Shown: positions 30,322 through 45,409, counted from the stretch's first letter. The stretch: 64,000 nt of DNA from Strongylocentrotus droebachiensis (GCA_035222895.1 JAVYIG010000703.1:124001-188000), one strand, 5' to 3'. Notes: a model not told the origin generated them from the letters alone. Made by a program: numbers and translations.

Positions 30322-31674
30322 TTATTATTATTTATTTTTATTTCTTCCCGTTTTTTGTTCCTAGGATAACTCAAGTTCGGTTGAGTCAATTTGATTCAAT
30401 TTTGGCACAGTCATAGGTCATTATCATGAGACGTGACAGGAACATTTTCAAGGTCATCAAGTTATCGTGACGTCATCCAGGCGCCATTTTGTGAAATCCC
30501 ATTATCCATCATATCTTCATGAAACATCAGCAAAGGTCATTCATATTCATATCACATATACTTCAGGTCAAGGGTCAACAGGTCAAGTCATCAAAGGTCA
30601 CATAAAGGTCATGACGCGCACGTACGCGCGCGTCAAAATTTTAAAATGCTCAAAATCACTTAACTATTAAAGGAGAGTACGAATCAGGTCATTTGAAGCA
30701 TTTCAAAATTTTCCGTCCGTAAGTGTACCCGCGCGCGGTGTGCGCGCTCACGGCGCGCGGAAAAGGTCAAATTCAAAATGTTTACATGATTTGGATTCCT
30801 CTTAACGTAATTAACAATTTACATTAATTTCAGTCACTCTTCATATTTCATAAGGCCGTGAGCGTGCGTCAAAGTTCAAAATCCGCGCGTACTGCTATGG
30901 GCGATATAATGCAAATTTGATCAAAAACATGCCATTTTAAAAATCGAAATAGCTCTTAAGATAGTCCATCGACCCCCAATTTTTATATCATGGTTGGAAA
31001 AAGCATGATTTGTAGATATGATTTCATACCACCCTGACTCGTACAAAGTGAAACAAAGTCATCATATTGGCATCTAATCTCAAACAAATGTTTTTTGTTG
31101 ATGACGTCATTTTTGTCTTTGTTTAATTGAGATTATCTCACTTATCAGTGATCAATTTTCTCCCAGAATTTAATATGTTGTAGCTGAGATAATTCTCTAT
31201 CAAAAATATATCATTCATTTTTCATTTTGATGACGTCATCATAGTTAAATATTCCATTAAAGGCGACAATGCATAATTTGTCATATTTGCGTGTTATGTC
31301 TATGGGAGGTCACTTTTTTCAAAACATGAATCTTCATGACAAGGTGTTTTGACCAGTATCTCGGTTGTTATTCAACAGTTTTCTCCCAAATTTTAGTATG
31401 TTGTAGCTGAGACTATTTGCTATTTAAATATTTCCTTATTTTTTCAATCAGATGTCAGGATCATGCTTGTGCTCATCATCATCATTAACATTATCGTTTT
31501 TATCATCATATAACATTATCATTATCATCATCATCACCTTTACTATCATGATCATCATCATGGTCATCATGATCATCATTGTTTACATGTCTATATAACT
31601 TCTCCCATTCTCAATTCTATCATAAGACTTAGACAGACCACCTTATTCGTCTTCGTGACGAATTAAATTTCTAG
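30322..31674 (+). repeat. Unit 4 (B), headless
   Basis: Joins directly after CTAG with TTATTATTATTTATTTTTATT. Complete B body and 3' hairpin. Confidence 0.7.
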
Positions 31675-31724
31675 TTAGGTGGTCTGTTATCAACAGACCA
31701 CCTATTGATTTCGTCAGAATTTTC

Positions 31725-31756
<32 letters not shown>

Positions 31757-33255
31757 GGTGGTCTGTCAACGACAGATCACCTATTGTTTTCGTCAGAATT
31801 TTCTTTCTTCTTTATTATTATTATTATTCTTTATTTTTATTTATTGTTCCCACTTTTTTGTTCCGACGATAACTCACGATCAGTTCAGTCAATTTCGTTC
31901 AATTTTGGCACAGTCATAGGTCATTGTCATAAGACGCGACAGGAACATTTTCAAGGTCATCAAGTCTTCATGACGTCATCCAGGCGCCATTTTGTGTTTT
32001 TTTTGTACTTTTTACTCATGATCATATCTTCATAACGGAAAGGCATTTCTCATTTATATTTATCATGATTAGGGTCAATATTCGTCCGGTCAGTTTTAGG
32101 TCAAAAAACGCGCGCGCATGCGTACGTCCGCGCGTTAGCGCGCGCGCAAAAAATAAAAATGCTTCAAATCGTCTCAAAATAATTTTGCATACGTTTTAGG
32201 CCATTTTAAGCATTTTGCAAAAAAACGCGCACACGCGCATGGGCGCGCGTTTTCTCGTGTCCTGGCATTTGGCAACATAAAATCGCCAATTTTTTTCCGT
32301 CATCATATCTGACACATTCTTTCAAGCATTTTGATACATTGTTCACCTTTTTCTGCCCAATAATAACGGAATGAGCGTCCGTTTAAGATAATGTCCGTGC
32401 GTGCGAGCTCTTGTAGTACATAGCATATATGGGCAAAAACATCCCATTTTAAAAATCGAAACAGCTCTTCAGATAGTCCATTGACCCTCAATTTTTATAT
32501 CATGGTTGGAAAAAGCATGAGTTGGACATATGATTTCATACCACCCTGACTCGTACAAAGTGAAACAAAGTCTTAATATTGGCATCTAAACTCCAAAAAA
32601 TGTATTTTGTTGATGACGTCATTTTTTTCTTTGTTTAATTGAGATTATCTCACGTATCGGTGATCGATTTTCACCCAGATTTTAATATGTTGTAGCTGAG
32701 ATAATTTTCTATCAGAAATTTGTCATATATTATCATTTAGATGACGTCATCATAGTATAATATTCGATTAAAGGCGGCAATGCATAATTTGTCATATTTG
32801 CGTGTTATGTCTATGGGAGGTCACTTTTTTCAAAACATGAATCTGCATGACAGTGTGTTTTGACCAGTGTCTCGGTTGTTATTCAAAACAGTTTTCAACC
32901 AAATCTTAATATGTTGTAGCTGAGACTATATGCTATCTAAATATTTTCTCATTTTTTCAATCAGATGTCAGGATCATGCTCATACTCATCATCGTCATCA
33001 TCAATATCATCATGGTCTGAAGATGATAATCATCAACATCATCATGATCATGATCATTATCATCATCATTAACATTATCGTTTTTATCATCATATAACAT
33101 TATCATTATCATCATCACCTTTACTATCATGATCATCACCATGTTCATCATGATCATCATTGTTTACATGTCTATATAACTTCTCCCATTCTCAAATCTA
33201 TCATAAGACTTAGACAGACCACCTTATTCGTCTTCGTGACGAATTAAATTTCTAG
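31675..33255 (+). repeat. Unit 5, chimera with two heads; near-identical to unit 25
   Basis: Heads with ATC loop (31,675) and CAACG-type loop (about 31,755). A-like 5' half and B 3' half with the same breakpoint as unit 3. Matches 61,324-62,765 with one single-base insertion noticed. Confidence 0.72.
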
Positions 33256-33368
33256 TTAGGTGGTCTGTTATCAACAGACCACCTATTGATTTCGTCAGAA
33301 TTTTCTTTATTTATTTATTAGGTGGTCTGTTATCAACAGACCACCTATTGATTTCGTCAGAATTTTCT

Positions 33369-33399
<31 letters not shown>

Positions 33400-34940
33400 T
33401 TATTATTTATTTTTATTTCTTCCCGTTTTTTGTGCCCAGGATAACTCACAGTTTGGTTTAGTCAATTTGATTCAATTTTGGCACAGTCATAGGTCATTGT
33501 CATGACACGTGTCTAGAACATTTTCAAGGTCATCAAGTTATCGTGACGTCATCCAGGCGCCATTTTGTGAAATCACATTATCCAGCATATCTTTATGATG
33601 CATCAGCAAAGGTCATTCATATTCATATCACATATACTTCAGGTCAAGGGTCAACAGGTCATGTCATCAAAGGTCACATAAAGGTCATGACGCGCGCGTA
33701 TGTGCGCGTCAAAATTTAAAATTGCTCAAAATCACTAAACTATTAAACGAGAGTACGAATCAGGTCATTTTAAGCATTTCAAAATTTTCCGTCCGTACAT
33801 GTCCCCGCGCGCGTTGCGCGCGCTCATGACGCGCGGAAAAAGTCAAATTCAAAATATTTACATGATTTGGATTTCTCTTAACGTGATTGACAATTTACAT
33901 TAATTTCAGTCACTCTTCATATTTCATAAGGCCGTGAACGTGCGTCAAAGTTCAAAATCCGCGCGTACTGCTATGGGCGATATAATGCAAATTTGATCAA
34001 AAACATGCCATTTTAAAAATCGAAATAGCTCTTCAGATAGTCCATTGACCCCCAATTTTTATATCATGGTTGGAGAAAGCATGAGTTGGAGATATGATTT
34101 CATACCACCCTGACTCGTACAAAGTGAAACAAAGTCATCACATTGGCATCTAAACTCAAACAAATGTATTTTGTTGATGACGTCATTTTTGTCATTGTTT
34201 ATTTGAGATTATCTCACTTATCGGTGATCGATCTTCTCCCAGATTTTGATATGTTGTAGCTGAGATAATTCTCTACCAGAAATATGCCATTTATTTTTCA
34301 TTTTGATGACGTCATCTTAGTGAAATATTCGATTAAAGGCGACAATGCATAATTTGTTATATTTGCGTGTTATGTCTATGGGAGGTCACTTTTTTCAAAA
34401 CATGCATCTGCATGACAATGTGTTTTGACCAGTATCTCGGTTATTATTCAACAGTTTTCTCCCAAATTTTAGTATGTTGTAGCTGAGACTATTTGCTATC
34501 TAAATATTTCCTCATTTTTACAATCAGATGTCAGGATCATGTTCATACTCATCATCGTCATCATCATCATCAATATCATCATTATCATCATCATCATCAA
34601 AGTCACCATCATCATCATCATCATGGTCTGAAGATGATGATCATCAACATCACCATGATCATGATCATTATCATCATCATCATCATCATGGCCTGAAGAT
34701 GATGATCATCAACATCACCATGATCATGATCAGTATCATCATCATCATTAACATTATCGTTTTTATCATCATATAACATTTTCATTATCATGATCATCAT
34801 CACCTTTACTATCATGATCATCATCATGTTCATCATGATCATCATTGTTTACATGTGTATATAACTTCTCCCATTCTCAAATCTATCATAAGACTTAGAC
34901 AGACCACCTTATTCGTCTTCGTGACGAATTAAATTTCTAG
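33256..34940 (+). repeat. Unit 6 (B), two heads, enlarged (ATC)n
   Basis: Two ATC-loop heads (33,256 and about 33,320). The microsatellite is expanded, with a duplicated CTGAAGATGATGATCATCAA block (about 34,628 and 34,692). Confidence 0.7.
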
Positions 34941-36385
34941 TTATTATTTATTTTTATTTCTTCCCGTTTTTTGTGGACAGGATAACTTCAAGTTTGGTTT
35001 GGTCAATTTGATTCAATTTTAGCACAGTCATAGGTCATTGTCATGACACGTGACTAGAACATTTTCAAGGTCATCAAGTCATCGTGACGTCATCCAGGCG
35101 CCATTTTGTGAAATCACATTATCCATCATATCTTCATGATGCATCAGCAAAGGTCATTCATATTCATATCACATATACTTCAGGTCAAGGGTCAACAGGT
35201 CATGTCATCAAAGGTCACATAAAGGTCATGACGCGCGCCTATGTGCGCGTCAAAATTTAAAATTGCTCAAAATCACTTAACTATTAAACGAGAGTACGAA
35301 TCAGGTCATTTTAAGCATTTCAAAATTTTCCGTCCGTATTTGTCCCCGCGCGCGTTGTGCGCGCTCATGACGCGCGGAAAAAGTCAAATTCAAAATATTT
35401 ACATGATTTGGATTCTTCTTAACGTAATTGACAATTTACATTAATTTCAGTCACTCTTCATATTTCATAAGGCCGTAAGGGTGCGTCAAAGTTCAAAATC
35501 CGCGCGTACTGCTATGGGCGATATAATGCAAATTTGATCAAAAACATGCAATTTTAAAAATCGAAATAGCTCTTCAGATAGTCCATTGACCCCCAATTTT
35601 TATATCATGGTTGGAGAAAGCATGAGTTGGAGATATGATTTCATACCACCCTGACTCGTACAAAGTGAAACAAAGTCATCATATTGGCATCTAAACTCAA
35701 ACAAATGTATTTTGTTGATGACGTCATTTTTGTCATTGTTTTTTTGAGATTATCTCACTTATCGGTGATTGATCTTCTCCCAGATTTTGATATGTTGTAG
35801 CTGAGATAATTCTCTATCAGAAATATGTCATTTATTTTTCATTTAGATGACGTCATCATAGTTAAATATTAGATTAAATGCGACAATGCATAATTTGTCA
35901 TATTTGCGTGTTATGTCTATGGGAGGTCACTTTTTTCAAAACATGAATCTGCATATCTCGGTTGTTATTCAACAGTTTTCTCCCAAATTTTAGTATGTTG
36001 TAGCTGAGACTATTTGCTATTTAAATATTTCCTCATTTTTTTCAATCAGATGTCAGGATCATGCTCATACTCATCATCATCATCATCAATATCATCATCA
36101 TCATCATCATCATCAATGTCACCATCATCATCATCATCATGGTCTGAAGATGATGATCATCAACTTTATCATGATCATGATCATTATCATCATTAACATT
36201 ATCGTTTTTATCATCATATAACATTATCATTATCATGATCATCATCACCTTTACTATCATGATCATCATCATGTTCATCATGATCATCATTGTTTACATG
36301 TCAATATAACTTCTCCCATTCTCAAATCTATCATAAGACTTAGACAGACCACCTTATTCGTCTTCGTGACGAATTAAATTTCTAG
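34941..36385 (+). repeat. Unit 7 (B), headless
   Basis: A short deletion removes GACAATGTGTTTTGACCAGT, present in neighbours, near 35,955. Normal 3' end. Confidence 0.7.
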
Positions 36386-37810
36386 TTAGGTGGTCTGTTA
36401 TCAACAGACCACCTATTGATTTCGTCAGAATTTTCTTTATTTATTTATTTATTTATTTATTTATTATTATTTATTTTTATTTCTTCCCGTTTTTTGTGCC
36501 CAGGATAACTCACAGTTTGGTTTAGTCAATTTGATTCAATTTTGGCACAGTCATAGGTCATTGTCATGACACGTGTCTAGAACATTTTCAAGGTCATCAA
36601 GTTATCGTGACGTCATCCAGGCGCCATTTTGTGAAATCACATTATCCATCATATCTTCATGATGCATCAGCAAAGGTCATTCATATTCATATCACATAGA
36701 CTTCAGGTCAAGGGTCAACAGGTCATGTCATCAAAGGTCACATAAAGGTCATGACGCGCGCGTATGTGCGCGTCAAAATTTAAAATTGCTCAAAATCACT
36801 AAACTATTAAACGAGAGTACGAATCAGGTCATTTTAAGCATTTCAAAATTTTCCGTCCGTTCATGTCCCCGCGCGCGGTGTGCGCGCTCACAGCGCGCGG
36901 AAAAGGTCAAATTCAAAATGTTTACATGATTTAGATTCCTCTTAACGTAATTGACAATTTACATTAATTTCAGTCACTCTTCATATTTCATAAGGCCGTG
37001 AGCGTGCGTCAAAGTTCAAAATCCGCGCGTACTGCTATGGGCAATATAATGCAAATTTGATCAAAAACATGCCATTTTAAAAATCGAAATAGCTCTTCAG
37101 ATAGTCCGTCGACCCCCAATTTTTATATCATGGTTGGAAAGAGCATGAGTTGGAGATATGATTTCATACCACCTTGACTTGTACAAAGTGAAACAAAGTC
37201 ATCATATTTTCATCTAAACTCAAACAAATGTATTTTGTTGATGACGTCATTTTTGTCTTTGTTTAATTGAGATTATCTCGCTTATCAGTGATCGATTTTC
37301 TCCCAGATTTCGATATAATGTAGCCAAGCTAATTCTCTACCAGAAATATGTCATTTATTTTTCATTTAGATGACGTCATCATAGTAAAATATTCGATTAA
37401 AGGCGACAATGCATAATTTGTCATATTTGCGTGTTATGTCTATGGGAGGTCACTTATTTCAAAACATGAATCTGCATGACAATGTGTTTTGACCAGTATC
37501 TCGGTTGTTATTCAACAGTTTTCTCCTAAATTTTAGTATGTTGTCGCTGAGACTATATGTTATCTAAATCACCCCTCATTTTTTCGATAAGATGTCAGAA
37601 TCACGCTTATGATCGTGATCATCATCCTCATCAACATCATCATGATCATCATCATCATAATCATTACTATCAAGATCATCATCATCATAATCATCATTGT
37701 GTACATGTCTATATAACTTATCCCTTTTTCAATACAGTAAATATTACAATCTATTATAAGACTTGAAGACAGACCACCTTATTCGTCTTCGTGACGAATT
37801 ACATTTCTAG
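36386..37810 (+). repeat. Unit 8 (B), one head
   Basis: ATC-loop head at 36,386. The 3' microsatellite is of the ATCACCCCTCATTTTT subtype (about 37,567), shared with units 11, 12 and 15. Confidence 0.7.
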
Positions 37811-37861
37811 TTAGGTGGTCTGTTATCAACAGACCACCTATTGATTTCGTCAGAATTTTCT

Positions 37862-37892
<31 letters not shown>

Positions 37893-39739
37893 TTATTCTT
37901 TATTTTTATTTCTTCCCGTTTTTTGTGCCCAGGATAACTTCAAGTTTGGTTTAGTCAATTTGATTCAATTTTGGCACAGTCATAGGTCATTGTCATGACA
38001 CGTGTCTAGAACATTTTCAAGGTCATCAAGTTATCGTGACGTCATCCAGGCGCCATTTTGTGAAATCACATTATCCATCATATCTTCATGATGCATCAGC
38101 AAAGGTCATTCATATTCATATCACATATACTTCAGGTCAAGGGTCAACAGGTCATGTCATCAAAGGTCACATAAAGGTCATGACGCGCGCGTATGTGCGC
38201 GTCAAAATTTAAAATTGCTCAAAATCAGTAAACTATTAAACGAGAGTACGAATCAGGTCATTTTAAGCATTTCAAAATTTTCCGTCCGTACATGTCCCCG
38301 CGCGCGTTGCGCGCGCTCATGACGCGCGGAAAAAGTCAAATTCAAAATATTTACATGATTTGGATTTCTCTTAACGTGATTGACAATTTACATTAATTTC
38401 AGTCACTCTTCATATTTCATAAGGCCGTGAACGTGCGTCAAAGTTCAAAATCCGCGCGTACTGCTATGGGCGATATAATGCAAATTTGATCAAAAACATG
38501 CCATTTTAAAAATCGAAATAGCTCTTCAGATAGTCCATTGACCCCCAATTTTGATATCATGGTTGGAGAAAGCATGAGTTGGAGATATGATTTCATACCA
38601 CCCTGACTCGTACAAAGTGAAACAAAGTCATCATATTGGCATCTAAACTCAAACAAATGTATTTTGTTGATGACGTCATTTTTGTCATTGTTTATTTGAG
38701 ATTATCTCACTTATCGGTGATCGATCTTCTCCCAGATTTTGATATGTTGTAGCTGAGATAATTTTCTATCAGAAATATGTCATTTGTTTTTCATTTAGAT
38801 GACGTCATCATAGTTAAATATTCCATTAAAGGCGACAATGCATAATTTGTTATATTTGCGTGTTATGTCTAAGGGAGGTCACTTTTTTCAAAACATGAAT
38901 CTGCATGACAAGGTGTTTTGACCAGTATCTCGGTTGTTATTCAACAGTTTTCTCCCAAATTTTAGTATGTTGTAGCTGAGACTATTTTCTATCTAAATAT
39001 TTCCTCATTTTTTTTAATCAGTTGTCAGGATCATGCTTATGCTCATCATCATCATTAACATTATCGTTTTTATCGTCATATAACATTCAGCGTGTTTCTA
39101 TTAGTTATACTGAATTATCCCGTTGAAGAAATAAGCGTATAATGCCAGGGAAGGGCAATTTCTATCTACGCGCATTCCGATCTAGCCAGAAAAAAGGCCG
39201 TGAAAAAGTTCATCGAACTCTGGCTAATTAGGTCACCGCAAAGTATTGTGGGACTGCTAGGTCAACCCGGGATGCGGGATTGTAGTGTCGCGCGGGTCGG
39301 GGTCAAATATTCCGATCACGTGATCACTCCTATTTCCGGTTTCTCACCGGCATGTGCACTCAATCGGAACGGGTGTGTTTCTATCTACGTTATCCGGTTA
39401 GCCTCCCCTGCATTATCCTTCTAAAAGAAGGATAATTTTGCCGGTGAACGAGTAAAAGCTCTCTCCGGCATTATCCGGATAATGCCGGAGAAAGTGTGTT
39501 TCTATTGGGAAAACTTTATCCCTTACCGGCCATTAACCGGATAATGGCGGATAATGGCTTTAGATAGAAACACGCCGATTATCATTATCATCATCATCAT
39601 CACCTTTACTATCATGATCATCACCATGTTCATCATGATCATCATTGTTTACATGTCTATATAACTCTCCCATTCTCAAATCTATCATAAGACTTAGACA
39701 GACCACCTTATTCGTCTTCGTGACGAATTAAATTTCTAG
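37811..39739 (+). repeat. Unit 9 (B), one head, interrupted by a 490-bp MITE
   Basis: The 5' half is very close to unit 6's. The MITE at 39,088-39,577 lies within the ATAACATTATCATTATC microsatellite. Ends CTAG at 39,736-39,739. Confidence 0.7.
39088..39577 (+). mobile_element. 490-bp MITE with C(A/G)GCGTGTTTCTAT ends, ATT duplication
   Basis: Left end CAGCGTGTTTCTAT, right end complement of CGGCGTGTTTCTAT. ATT flanks both sides (39,085-39,087 and 39,578-39,580), and the uninterrupted microsatellite of other units gives the empty site. The interior repeats GGATAATG / CATTATCC motifs, including the perfect 20-bp palindrome GGCATTATCCGGATAATGCC near 39,468-39,487. Non-coding. Superfamily not assigned; a 3-bp duplication is unusual outside Harbinger-like groups and the target is not TWA. 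Confidence 0.8.
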
Positions 39740-41180
39740 TTAGGTGGTCTGTCAACGACAGATCACCTATTGTTTTCGTCAGAATTTTCTTTCTTCTTTA
39801 TTTATTTATTTATTTATTATTCTTTATTTTTATTTATTGTTCCCACTTTTTTGTTCCGACGATAACTCAAGATCAATTATGTCAATTTCGTTCAATTTTG
39901 GCACAGTCATAGGTCATTGTCATAAGACGTGACAGGAACATTTTCAAGGTCATCAAGTCTTCATGACGTCATCCAGGCGCCATTTTGTGTTTTTTGGGGT
40001 ACTTTTTACTCATGATCATATCTTCATAACGGAAAGGCATTTCTCATTTATATTTATCATGATTAGGGTCAATATCCGTCCGGTCAGTTTCAGGTCAGAA
40101 AACGCGCGCGCGTGCGTACGTCCGCGCGTTAGCGCGCACGCAAAAAATAAAAATGCTTCAAATCGTCTCAAATTAATTTTTGCATACGTTTCAGGCCATT
40201 TTAAGCATTTTGCAAAAAAACGCGCACACACGCATGGGCGCGCGTTTTCGCGTGTCCTGGCATTTAGCAACATAAAATCGCCAAATTTACTCCGTCATCA
40301 TATTTGAATCACTTTGCCAAGCATTTTGATACATTGTTCACCCGTTTCTGCCCATTAATAACGGAATGAGCGTCCGTTTAAGATAATGTCCGTGCGTGCG
40401 AGCTATTGTAATACATAGCATATATGGGCAAAGACATGCCATTTTAAAAATCGAAATAGCTCTTCAGATAGTCCGTCGACCCCCAATTTTTATATCATGG
40501 TTGGAGAAAACATGAGTTGGAGATATGATTTCATACCACCTGACTCGTTCAAAGTGAAACAAAGTCATCATATTGGCATCTAAACTCAAAAAAATGTATT
40601 TTGTTGATGACGTCATTTTTGTCTTTGTTTAATTGAGGTTATCTCACTTATCGGTGATCGATTTTCTCCCAGATTTCGATATAATGTAGCTGAGCTAATT
40701 CTCTACCAGAAATATGTCATTTATTTTTCATTTAGATGACGTCATCATAGTTAAATATTCCATTAAAGGCGACAATGCATAATTTGTCATATTTGCGTGT
40801 TATGTCTATGGGAGGTCACTTTTTTCAAAACATGAATCTGCATGACAAGGTGTTTTGACCAGTATCTCGGTTGTTATTCAACAGTTTTCTCTCAAATTTT
40901 AGTATGTTGTAGCTGAGACTATTTGCTATTTAAATATTTCCTTATTTTTTCAATCAGATGTCAGGATCATGCTTGTGCTCATCATCATCATTAACATTAT
41001 CGTTTTTATCATCATATAACATTCTCATTATCATCATCATCACCTTTACTATCATGATCATCATCATGGTCATCATGATCATCATTGTTTACATGTCTAT
41101 ATAACTTCTCCCATTCTCAATTCTATCATAAGACTTAGACAGACCACCTTATTCGTCTTCGTGACGAATTAAATTTCTAG
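39740..41180 (+). repeat. Unit 10, chimera, one head
   Basis: CAACG-loop head; A-like 5' half, then B from about 40,435 (GCCATTTTAAAAATCGAAAT). Independent sequence variants distinguish it from units 3 and 5. Confidence 0.7.
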
Positions 41181-42611
41181 TTAGGTGGTCTGTTGTCAAC
41201 AGACCACCTATTGATTTCGTCAGAATTTTCTTTCTTCTTTATTATTTCTTTATTTTTATTTATTTCTTCACTTTTTTGTGTGTCGGATAACGTAAGATTG
41301 GTTATGTCAATTTCTTTTAATTTTGGCACAGGCATAGGTCATTGTCATAAGACGTGACAGAAACATTTTCAAGGTGATCAGGTCATCGTGACGTCATTTA
41401 GGCGCCATTTTGTGAAATCACATTTTCAATCATATCTTCATGATGCGTCAGCAATGGTCATTCATATTCATATCACATTTACTTTAGGTCAAGGGTCAAC
41501 AGGTCATGTCATCAAAGGTCACATAAAGGTCATGATGCGCGCGTATGTACGCGTCAAAATTTAAAATTGCTCAAAATCACTTAACTATTAAACGAGAGTA
41601 CGAATCAGGTCATTTTAAGCATTTCAAAATTTTCCGTCCGTTCGTGTCCCCTCGCGCGGTGTGCGCGCTCACAGCGCGCGGAAAAGGTCAAATTCAAAAT
41701 GTTTACATGATTTGGATTCCTCTTAACGTAATTGACAATTTACATTAATTTCAGTCACTCTTCATATTTCATAAGGCCGTGAGCGTGCGTCAAAGTTCAA
41801 AATCCGCGCGTGCTGCTATGGGCAATATAATGCGAATTTGATCAAATACATGCCATATTAAAAATCGAAATAGCTCTTCAGATAGTCCATCGACCCCCAA
41901 TTTTTATATCATGGTTGGAGAAAGCATGAGTTGGAGATATGATTTCATACCACCCTGACTCGTACAAAGTGTAACAAAGTCAACATATTGACATCTAAAC
42001 TCAACAAAATGTATTTTGTTGATGACGTCATTTTTGTCTTTGTTTAATTGAGATTATCTCACTTATCGGTGATCAGTTTTCTCCCAGATTTTGATATGTT
42101 ATAGCTGCGATAATTCTCTACCAGAAATATGTCCTTTATTTTTCATTTAGATGACGTCATCATAGTAAAATATTCGATTAAAGGCGACAATGCATAATTT
42201 GTCATATTTGCGTGTTATGTCTATGGGAGGTCACTCATTTCAAAACATAAATCTGCATGACAATGTGTTTTGACCAGTATCTCGGTTGTTATTCAACAGT
42301 TTTCTCCTAAATTTTAGTATGTTGTCGCTGAGACTATATGTTATCTAAATCACCCCTCATTTTTCCGATAAGATGTCAGAATCACGCTCATGATCATGAT
42401 CATCATCATTATCATAATGATGATAATCATCCTCATCAACATCATCATGATCATCATCATCATAATCATTACTATCAAGATCATCATCATAATCATCATT
42501 GTTTACATGTCTATATAACTTCTCCCATTTCAATATAGTAAATATTATAATCTATTATAAGACTTGAAGACAGACCACCTTATTCGTCTTCGTGACGAAT
42601 TAAATTTCTAG
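41181..42611 (+). repeat. Unit 11 (B), one head
   Basis: Head loop GTC. Contains TGACGTCATTTAGGCGCC where others have CATCCAGG. Complete 3' end. Confidence 0.7.
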
Positions 42612-43998
42612 TTATTATTATTATTATTATTATTATTTATTTTTATTTCCTACACTTTTTTGTGCCATAGATAACTCAAGTTTGGTTCCGTCAATTTCAT
42701 TCAATTTTGGCACAGTCATAGGTCATTGCCATAAGACATGACAGTAACCTTTTCAAGGTCATCAGGTCATCATGACGTCATCCAGGCGCCATTTTGTGAA
42801 ATCACATTATCCATCATATATTCATGATGCATAAGCAAAGGTCATTCATATACATATCACATATACTTCAGGTCAAGGGTCAACAAGTCATGTCATCAAA
42901 GGTCACATAAAGGTCATGACGCGCACGTACGCGCGCGTCAAAATTTTAAAATGCTCAAAATCACTTAACTATTAAACGAGAGTACGAATCAGGTCATTTT
43001 AAGCATTTCAAAAATTTCCGTCCGTACTTGTCCCCGCGCGCGGTGCGCGCGCTCACAACGCGCGGAAAAGGTCAAATTCAATTTGTTTACATGATTTAGA
43101 TTCCTCTTACCATAAATGACAATTTACATTAATTTCAGTCACTCTTGACCTTTCATAAGGCCGTGAGCGCGCGTCAAAGTTCAAAATCCGCGCGTACTGC
43201 TATGGGCAATATAATGCAAATTTGATCAAAAACATGCTACTTTATAAATCGAAATAGCTCTTCAGATAGTCCGTCGACCCCCAATTTTTATATCATAGTT
43301 GGAAAGAGCATGAGTTGGAGATATGATTTCATACCACCCTGACTCGTACAAAGTGAAACAAAATCTTCATATTTGCATCTAAACTAAAGAAAATGTATTT
43401 TGTTGATGACGTTATTTTTGTCTTTGTTTAATTGAGATTATCTCACTTATCGGTGATCAATCTTCTCCCAGATTTCGATATGTTGTAGCTGAGATAATTC
43501 TCTACCAGAAATATGCCATTTATTTTTCATTTTGATGACGTCATCATAGTGAAATATTCGATTAAAGGCGACAATGCATAATTTGTTATATTTGCGTGTT
43601 ATGTCTATGGGAGGTCACTTTTTCAAAACATGCATCTGCATGACAATGTGTTTTGACCAGTATCTCGGTTATTATTCAACAGTTTTCTCCCAAATTTTAG
43701 TATGTTGTCGCTGAGACTATATGTTATCTAGATCACCCCTCATTTTTCCAATAAGATGTCAGAATCACGCTCATGATCATGATCATCATCATTATCATAA
43801 TGATGATAATCATCCTCATCAACATCATCATGATCATGATCATCATAATCATTACCATCCAGATCATCATCATCATAATCATCAATGTTTACATGTCTAT
43901 ATAACTTCCCCCTTTTTCAATATAGTAAATATTATAATCTATTATAAGACTTGAAGACAGACCACCTTATTCGTCTTCGTGACGAATTAAATTTCTAG
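42612..43998 (+). repeat. Unit 12 (B), headless; donor-like for unit 20
   Basis: The 5' part (CTACACTTTTTTGTGCCATAG, TTCAATTTGTTTACATG, GATGACGTTATTTTTG) is matched almost exactly by unit 20 at an offset near 11,404. One conserved TGACGTCA has become TGACGTTA. Confidence 0.7.
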
Positions 43999-45409
43999 TT
44001 AGGTGGTCTGTTATCAACAGACCACCTATTGATTTCGTCAGAATTTTCTTTATTATTATTATTCTTTATTTTTATTTCTTCCCGTTTTTTGTGCCCAGGA
44101 TAACTTCAAGTTTGGTTTAGTCAATTTGATTCAATTTTGGCACAGTCATAGGTCATTGTCATGACACGTGACTAGAACATTTTCAAGGTCATCAAGTTAT
44201 CGTGACGTCATCCAGGCGCCATTTTGTGAAATCACATTATCCATCATATCTTCATGATGCATCAGCAAAGGTCATTCATATTTATATCACATATACTTCA
44301 GGTCAAGGGTCAACAGGTCAAGTCATCAAAGGTCACATAAAGGTCATGACGCGCGCGTATGTGCGCGTCAAAATTTATAATTGCTCAAAATCACTAAACT
44401 ATTAATTGAGAGTACGAATCAGGTCATTTTAAGCATTTCAAAATTTTCCGTCCGTAAGTGTCCCCGCGCGCGGTGTGCGCGCTCACAACGTGCGGAAAAG
44501 GTCAAATTCAAAATGTTTACATGATTTGGATTCCTCTTAACGTAATTGACAATTTACATTAATTTCAGTCACTCTTCATATTTCATAAGGCCGTGAGCGT
44601 GCGTCAAAGTTCAAAATCCGCGCGTACTGCTATGGGCAATATAATGCAAATTTGATCAAAAACATGCCATTTTAAAAATCGAAATAGCTCTTCAGATAGT
44701 CCGTCGACCCCCAATTTTTATATCATGGTTGGAGAAAGCATGAGTTGGAGATATGATTTCATACCACCCTGACTCGTACAAAGTGAAATAAATTCATCAT
44801 ATTGGCATCTAAACTCAAACAAATGTATTTTGTTGATGACGTCATTTTTGTCTTTGTTTATTTGAGATTATCTCACTTATCGGTGATCGATCTTCTCCCA
44901 GATTTTGATATGTTGTAGCTGAGCTAATTTTCTACCAGAATTATGTCATTTATTTTTCATTTAGATGACGTCATCATAGTAAAATATTCGATTAAAGGCG
45001 ACAATGCATAATTTGTCATATTTGCGTGTTATGTCTATGGGAGGTCACTTTTTTCAAAACATGAATCTGCATGACAATGTGTTTTGACCAGTATCTCGGT
45101 TGTTATTCAACAGTTTTCTCCCAAATTTTAGTATGTTGTAGCTGAGACTATTTGCTTTTTAAATATTTCCTTATTTTTTCAATCATATGTCAGGATCATG
45201 CTTATGCTCATCATCATCATTAACATTATCGTTTTTATCATCATATAACATTATCATTATCATCATCATCACCTTTACTATCAAGATCATCACCATGTTC
45301 ATCATGATCATCATTGTTTACATGTCTATATAACTTCTCCCATTCTCAAATCTATCATAAGACTTAGACAGACCACCTTATTCGTCTTCGTGACGAATTA
45401 AATTTCTAG
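43999..45409 (+). repeat. Unit 13 (B), one head
   Basis: ATC-loop head, complete B body, 3' CTAG at 45,406-45,409, followed by a family C head. Confidence 0.7.

Noticed and set aside
39200..39424. 74-residue frame inside the 39,088-39,577 element
   Set aside because: Lies wholly in a MITE with palindromic motifs; no transposase signature.
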